Below are positions 8,184 to 10,448 of a DNA stretch of 10,448 bases, one piece after another. Made by a program: the position numbers and the translations under genes. The notes beneath the pieces were generated by a model, which did not search any database, was not told the origin of the DNA, and saw only the letters and a program-made list of their open reading frames with translations. Source of the stretch: Acanthamoeba castellanii str. Neff (Eukaryota > Discosea > Longamoebia > Acanthamoebidae). Every line of letters starts with the position of its first letter. Positions within the stretch are counted from its first letter, which is position 1. The stretch spans positions 140,853 through 151,300 of the forward strand of contig NW_004457268.1 in the NCBI RefSeq assembly GCF_000313135.1, written 5' to 3'.

Positions 8184-9467
8184 ATGGAGCAAGAGGAGGG
8201 GCCGATACCACTCGCCAAGCTGGTGGTGAACATTGCGGCAGCAAAGCAGGCTCGCCCCACTCACCCACACCGCTTCGTGGTCCTCCTGTCCACCGGGCAC
8301 GCACACTCCCCTGCCCGCCCCTTCTTGTGTGCCCACCTCTCACATTGATCCTCTCCTCTGCAGGTCCTTCGCCCCCGTGCACAAGATGCACATTCACGTA
8401 CGCTGCAATGTGTGCATCGCACACGGCACACGCGAACACATGCTTACACACGTTTTTTCGACTCACAGATATTTGAGGCGGCGAAGGAGTGGCTGGAGAG
8501 CAAGCACGGGTTTACCGTGGTCGGCGGCTGGATGTCGCCCTCTCACGACAGCTACGTCCTGGCCAAGGTGCGCGTTGTGGTGCGTGCGTGCGTGCGTGCG
8601 TGCGCGTGTGGTGTGCGTGTGCGTGTGCGTGTGCGTGCGAGTGCGTGTGTGTGCCCTGAGGGCTGACTGATGGCTGCTTCCAGCTCGAGTTTGCGCGATC
8701 GCCTCCGATCAACGCCGCTCATCGTGTGGCCATGTGTCGCGCTGGGTTGGCGAGTTCGTCGTGGGTCGAGGTTTCATCGTGGGAAGCCACCACTGACCAG
8801 GGATTCCTCGACTTCCCCGAGTACGCTGTGTACCCTTCAGCGCTTCGTGTCGTTGGCCGGAGCGGGCATTAATTTCAAGTGTTGCCTTTCTCAGCGTGAT
8901 GCAGTTCCACTACGACTACCTCCACGAGCACTTGGGTGAACACGCAGAGGACATCACCCTGATGTACCTGGGCGGAGCTGATCTCATCGAAAGGCACCGC
9001 AAGCACCATCACACACACACACACACTACACACACGGCACACACGGCACACATGACACTCACGTCACACACGACACGCAACGCAAACCATAGATGTGGAC
9101 CCGTGTTTGGGGTCGAGCTCTACGACGGGAAGCTGGCGCCGGTGGTGGCGGTGGGCCGGCCGGGCTACACAGAGGCTCTGCGCACCATGGTCCAGTCGTC
9201 CATCCGGCAGGCCGAGAAGCAAGGCCTCCCTGCCTCCAGAGACATGCTCTACATCGTGTCCAACGAGACCCTGGCCTTCTCATCGACCAAGGTACTTCGC
9301 CCGGCGCCTGGTGTGTTGCCGTTGAACACGACACGACACGACACGACACACGACACACACAGGTGCGGGAGCTGCTGGAGCGCGGTGAGTCGGTGGCGGA
9401 GCTGTGCGGCGAAGAGGTCGAGGCCTACCTCCAGCACCACGACCTCCACAAGGCCTTCTTCAAGTAG
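8184..9467 (+). CDS. Nicotinamide/nicotinate mononucleotide adenylyltransferase, copy B
   Basis: Paralogue of copy A with the same predicted reaction. Seven exons: 8184-8296, 8364-8397, 8469-8567, 8684-8820, 8895-8993, 9093-9291 and 9363-9467. Phases match; predicted 261 aa. Motifs: GSFAPVHKMH (38-47), WMSPSHDSY, AAHRVAM then SSWVEV, MYLGGADLIE, and FSSTKVRELL. Six introns are at the same positions and phases as in copy A; the seventh intron of copy A is absent because CGPVF...VVAVG is continuous here. Two introns (8297-8363 and 8994-9092) need GC rather than GT donors. The second of these is 99 nt long and free of stops, so retention would add 33 His/Thr-rich residues. No disabling stop or frameshift is seen in the spliced model, so it is probably functional. 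An AATAAA lies 93 bases after the stop. Confidence 0.88.
8297..8363 (+). other. GC-AG intron in NMNAT copy B
   Basis: A 67 nt intron with donor GCACGC and acceptor CTGCAG. It is required to join TCCACCGG to GTCCTTCGC, restoring the invariant TGSFAPVH motif. At the same codon and phase copy A has GTATGA. Confidence 0.8.
8568..8683 (+). repeat. GTGC/GTGTGC repeat intron of NMNAT copy B
   Basis: Starts directly at the donor (GTGCGCG) and continues as GTGC tetramers and GTGTGC hexamers to about 8650. Acceptor TTCCAG. Confidence 0.8.
8994..9092 (+). other. GC-AG, CA-repeat intron in NMNAT copy B, open when retained
   Basis: A 99 nt intron (donor GCACCG, acceptor CATAG) containing CACACA and CACACGG units. 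Copy A has a phase-2 intron at the same codon with donor GTACTT. The length is a multiple of three and the frame stays open through it, so both spliced and retained forms can be translated. Confidence 0.65.
9292..9362 (+). repeat. ACGAC pentamer tract in last intron of NMNAT copy B
   Basis: About 9328-9352 is a run of ACGAC/ACACG units, ending at acceptor CACAG. It resembles the repeat in the matching intron of copy A. Confidence 0.75.
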
Positions 9468-9559
9468 CAGTCCGTACCGTATTTCGTGTAGTTAATGTAC
9501 CACACATGTTCGAACATGTTACATAGCAACAAAGAGTATGTCGACACACTTGAATGTGG

Positions 9560-9565
9560 AATAAA
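9560..9565 (+). promoter_or_regulatory. Possible polyadenylation signal of NMNAT copy B
   Basis: AATAAA in the 118 bp convergent gap between NMNAT copy B (stop at 9467) and the PNPO-like gene (stop at 9586). Position and strand suit copy B. Whether this organism uses AATAAA is not shown. Confidence 0.4.
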
Positions 9566-9585
9566 TAGTGTGGTGTGTGAGCGTA

Positions 9586-10448
9586 TCAGGGCACCAGGTA
9601 CTTTCGTTGCCACTCGCCCACCGGCACGTCGGTGGCGGCGGCGCCCTGGTCGCCAACGCTGGGCGTGGTCGCTAGGCCGAGCGTGCGGTGGTACAGCGTG
9701 CGCTGCGTCCAGCCGGCCCGGGTGTCCAGGAACTCGATCGTGTCCGGCACCAGTCGAAACCCGCCCCACGCCTGCCCGACCCGGCCCGCGCACCACATCA
9801 CGCGAGATCTTAGAACCGCCCACTGCGCGCATAGCCGATGAAACCCTAGGGCTGGCGTACGGCAGGCAGCGGCACGTCCTGTGGCGAGAGCATGTAGCGG
9901 TCCATCATTCCCTGCAGGTACTCTGCTCGCTCCTGTGTGCGTGTGCGTGTGCGATGGTGTGTATGCGTGTGCGGTGGTGTTGGTGCTTTTGGCTGTGACT
10001 GCCCAGGAGCGCGGAGCTTAACGATCAATCGTGTGTGGTGGGGTACCTGGTGGGAGGGCTCGTCGTTGCTTTGATTGAAGGGGTGGTCCTGGCCCTGGCT
10101 CAGGGCGTAGAAACAGATCTGCTCCACTCGCGAGCAGAGCCTAAAGAGCATTTCCGTCTCGCGTTTCGTCACCTGGCGAACTCCATGTGTCAGGCGCACA
10201 CGCACACGCACGCACGACCGCACACAAACACGCACACACGCACACACACACGCACACACACACACACACACACCGCCGCACACGGCCGCACACACACACG
10301 CGTAGAACCTTGTGCACTACGCCGGTGATGCGGACTTGGCGCAAGGTCTCGGGCCAGGCGGAAGAGGACGGCGGCCTTGGGTTCTCCTCGAGCTGCCGCG
10401 CCTTGGGTCCGTCGTAGTTGGAGCAGACACGACCTGCTCGTCCCACAT
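9586..10448 (-). CDS. Pyridoxamine 5'-phosphate oxidase-like protein, 5' part outside window
   Basis: FMN-dependent flavoprotein family that oxidises pyridoxamine or pyridoxine 5'-phosphate to pyridoxal phosphate. Visible exons: >10446-10300, 10172-10047, 9932-9861 and 9771-9586, all joined in phase 0. Recognisable family landmarks are CSNYDGPKARQLEENP (equivalent to TNYESRKGKEL...NP), then LRQVRITGVVHKV (equivalent to RQVRIEG.V.K), DVPLPAAWGGFRLVP (equivalent to VP.P..WGGY...P), IEF, and a C-terminal EWQRKYLVP (equivalent to W...RL.P). Two features are odd. Between NP and the Trp, seven codons are read out of frame through two compensating indels. The C-terminal WQG...RLHDR substrate motif is replaced by LDT...WTQRT. 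It may be an active but divergent enzyme, a non-catalytic paralogue, or affected by sequence errors. It is convergent with NMNAT copy B. Confidence 0.82.
9933..10046 (-). repeat. GTGTGC repeat intron in PNPO-like gene
   Basis: Plus-strand GTGTGCGTGTGC units (about 9935-9985); sense strand is CA-rich. Donor GTACCC, acceptor CACAG. Confidence 0.75.
10173..10299 (-). repeat. CACACG/CA repeat intron in PNPO-like gene
   Basis: Plus-strand CACACG, CACG and CA runs (about 10197-10299). The sense strand begins GTGTGTGTG at the donor itself, so donor and repeat merge. Acceptor GCCAG. Confidence 0.8.

Noticed and set aside
8184..9467. NMNAT copy B as a pseudogene because of its GC donors
   Set aside because: All exons stay in frame, all catalytic motifs are present and GC-AG introns can be spliced, so a functional gene is more likely.
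9425..9832. Long minus-strand open frame spanning the end of NMNAT copy B
   Set aside because: It reads the PNPO-like last exon out of frame. The correct frame gives AWGGFRLVP and IEF motifs and ends at 9586.
1..10448. Transposon, tRNA, rRNA or horizontally transferred island
   Set aside because: No transposase or reverse-transcriptase motif, terminal repeat pair or cloverleaf was seen by eye, and codon style is uniform over the genes. The only inverted repeat of note is the NMNAT duplicate pair itself.

Overview
This is a gene-dense stretch of a eukaryotic nuclear genome. All recognisable genes are split by short spliceosomal introns (about 65 to 220 bp). Most donors read GTACGC or GTGCG and acceptors read (C/T)AG. 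Exons are GC-rich with C/G-ending codons. Introns are filled with CA/GT/CG microsatellites or AT-rich tracts. Compact introns, very short intergenic gaps and a TRAF-type RING/zinc-finger gene suggest an amoebozoan protist such as Acanthamoeba. That assignment is inference from style and gene content, not a database match.

Layout. (1) 1-4699, minus: most of a CLC-family chloride channel in 15 visible exons, running off the left edge inside its CBS-domain region. (2) 5022-6078, minus: a RING plus TRAF-zinc-finger plus coiled-coil protein, with a possible N-terminal extension to about 6435 and a possible alternative C-terminal exon at 4921-4984. (3) 6509-7986, minus, and 8184-9467, plus: two divergently arranged paralogues of nicotinamide/nicotinate mononucleotide adenylyltransferase (NMNAT), sharing a roughly 200 bp AT-rich promoter gap. 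(4) 9586-10448, minus: the 3' part of a pyridoxamine 5'-phosphate oxidase-like gene, convergent with the second NMNAT copy and running off the right edge.

The NMNAT copies make the last step of NAD formation and the PNPO-like protein belongs to an FMN-dependent vitamin B6 family, so the right half is rich in cofactor metabolism. I see no evidence for an operon or a dedicated system. The most informative signals are evolutionary and mechanistic. The last exons of the two inverted NMNAT copies are almost identical while the rest has diverged, which suggests gene conversion. Copy B uses GC donors at two introns where copy A uses GT. The CLC has lysine in place of the gating glutamate. The PNPO-like gene carries two compensating indels and an altered C-terminal substrate motif. 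The RING domain has glutamine in place of its zinc-binding histidine.

All exon models were made by eye from splice signals, reading-frame continuity and remembered family motifs. No transcript or database evidence was available.
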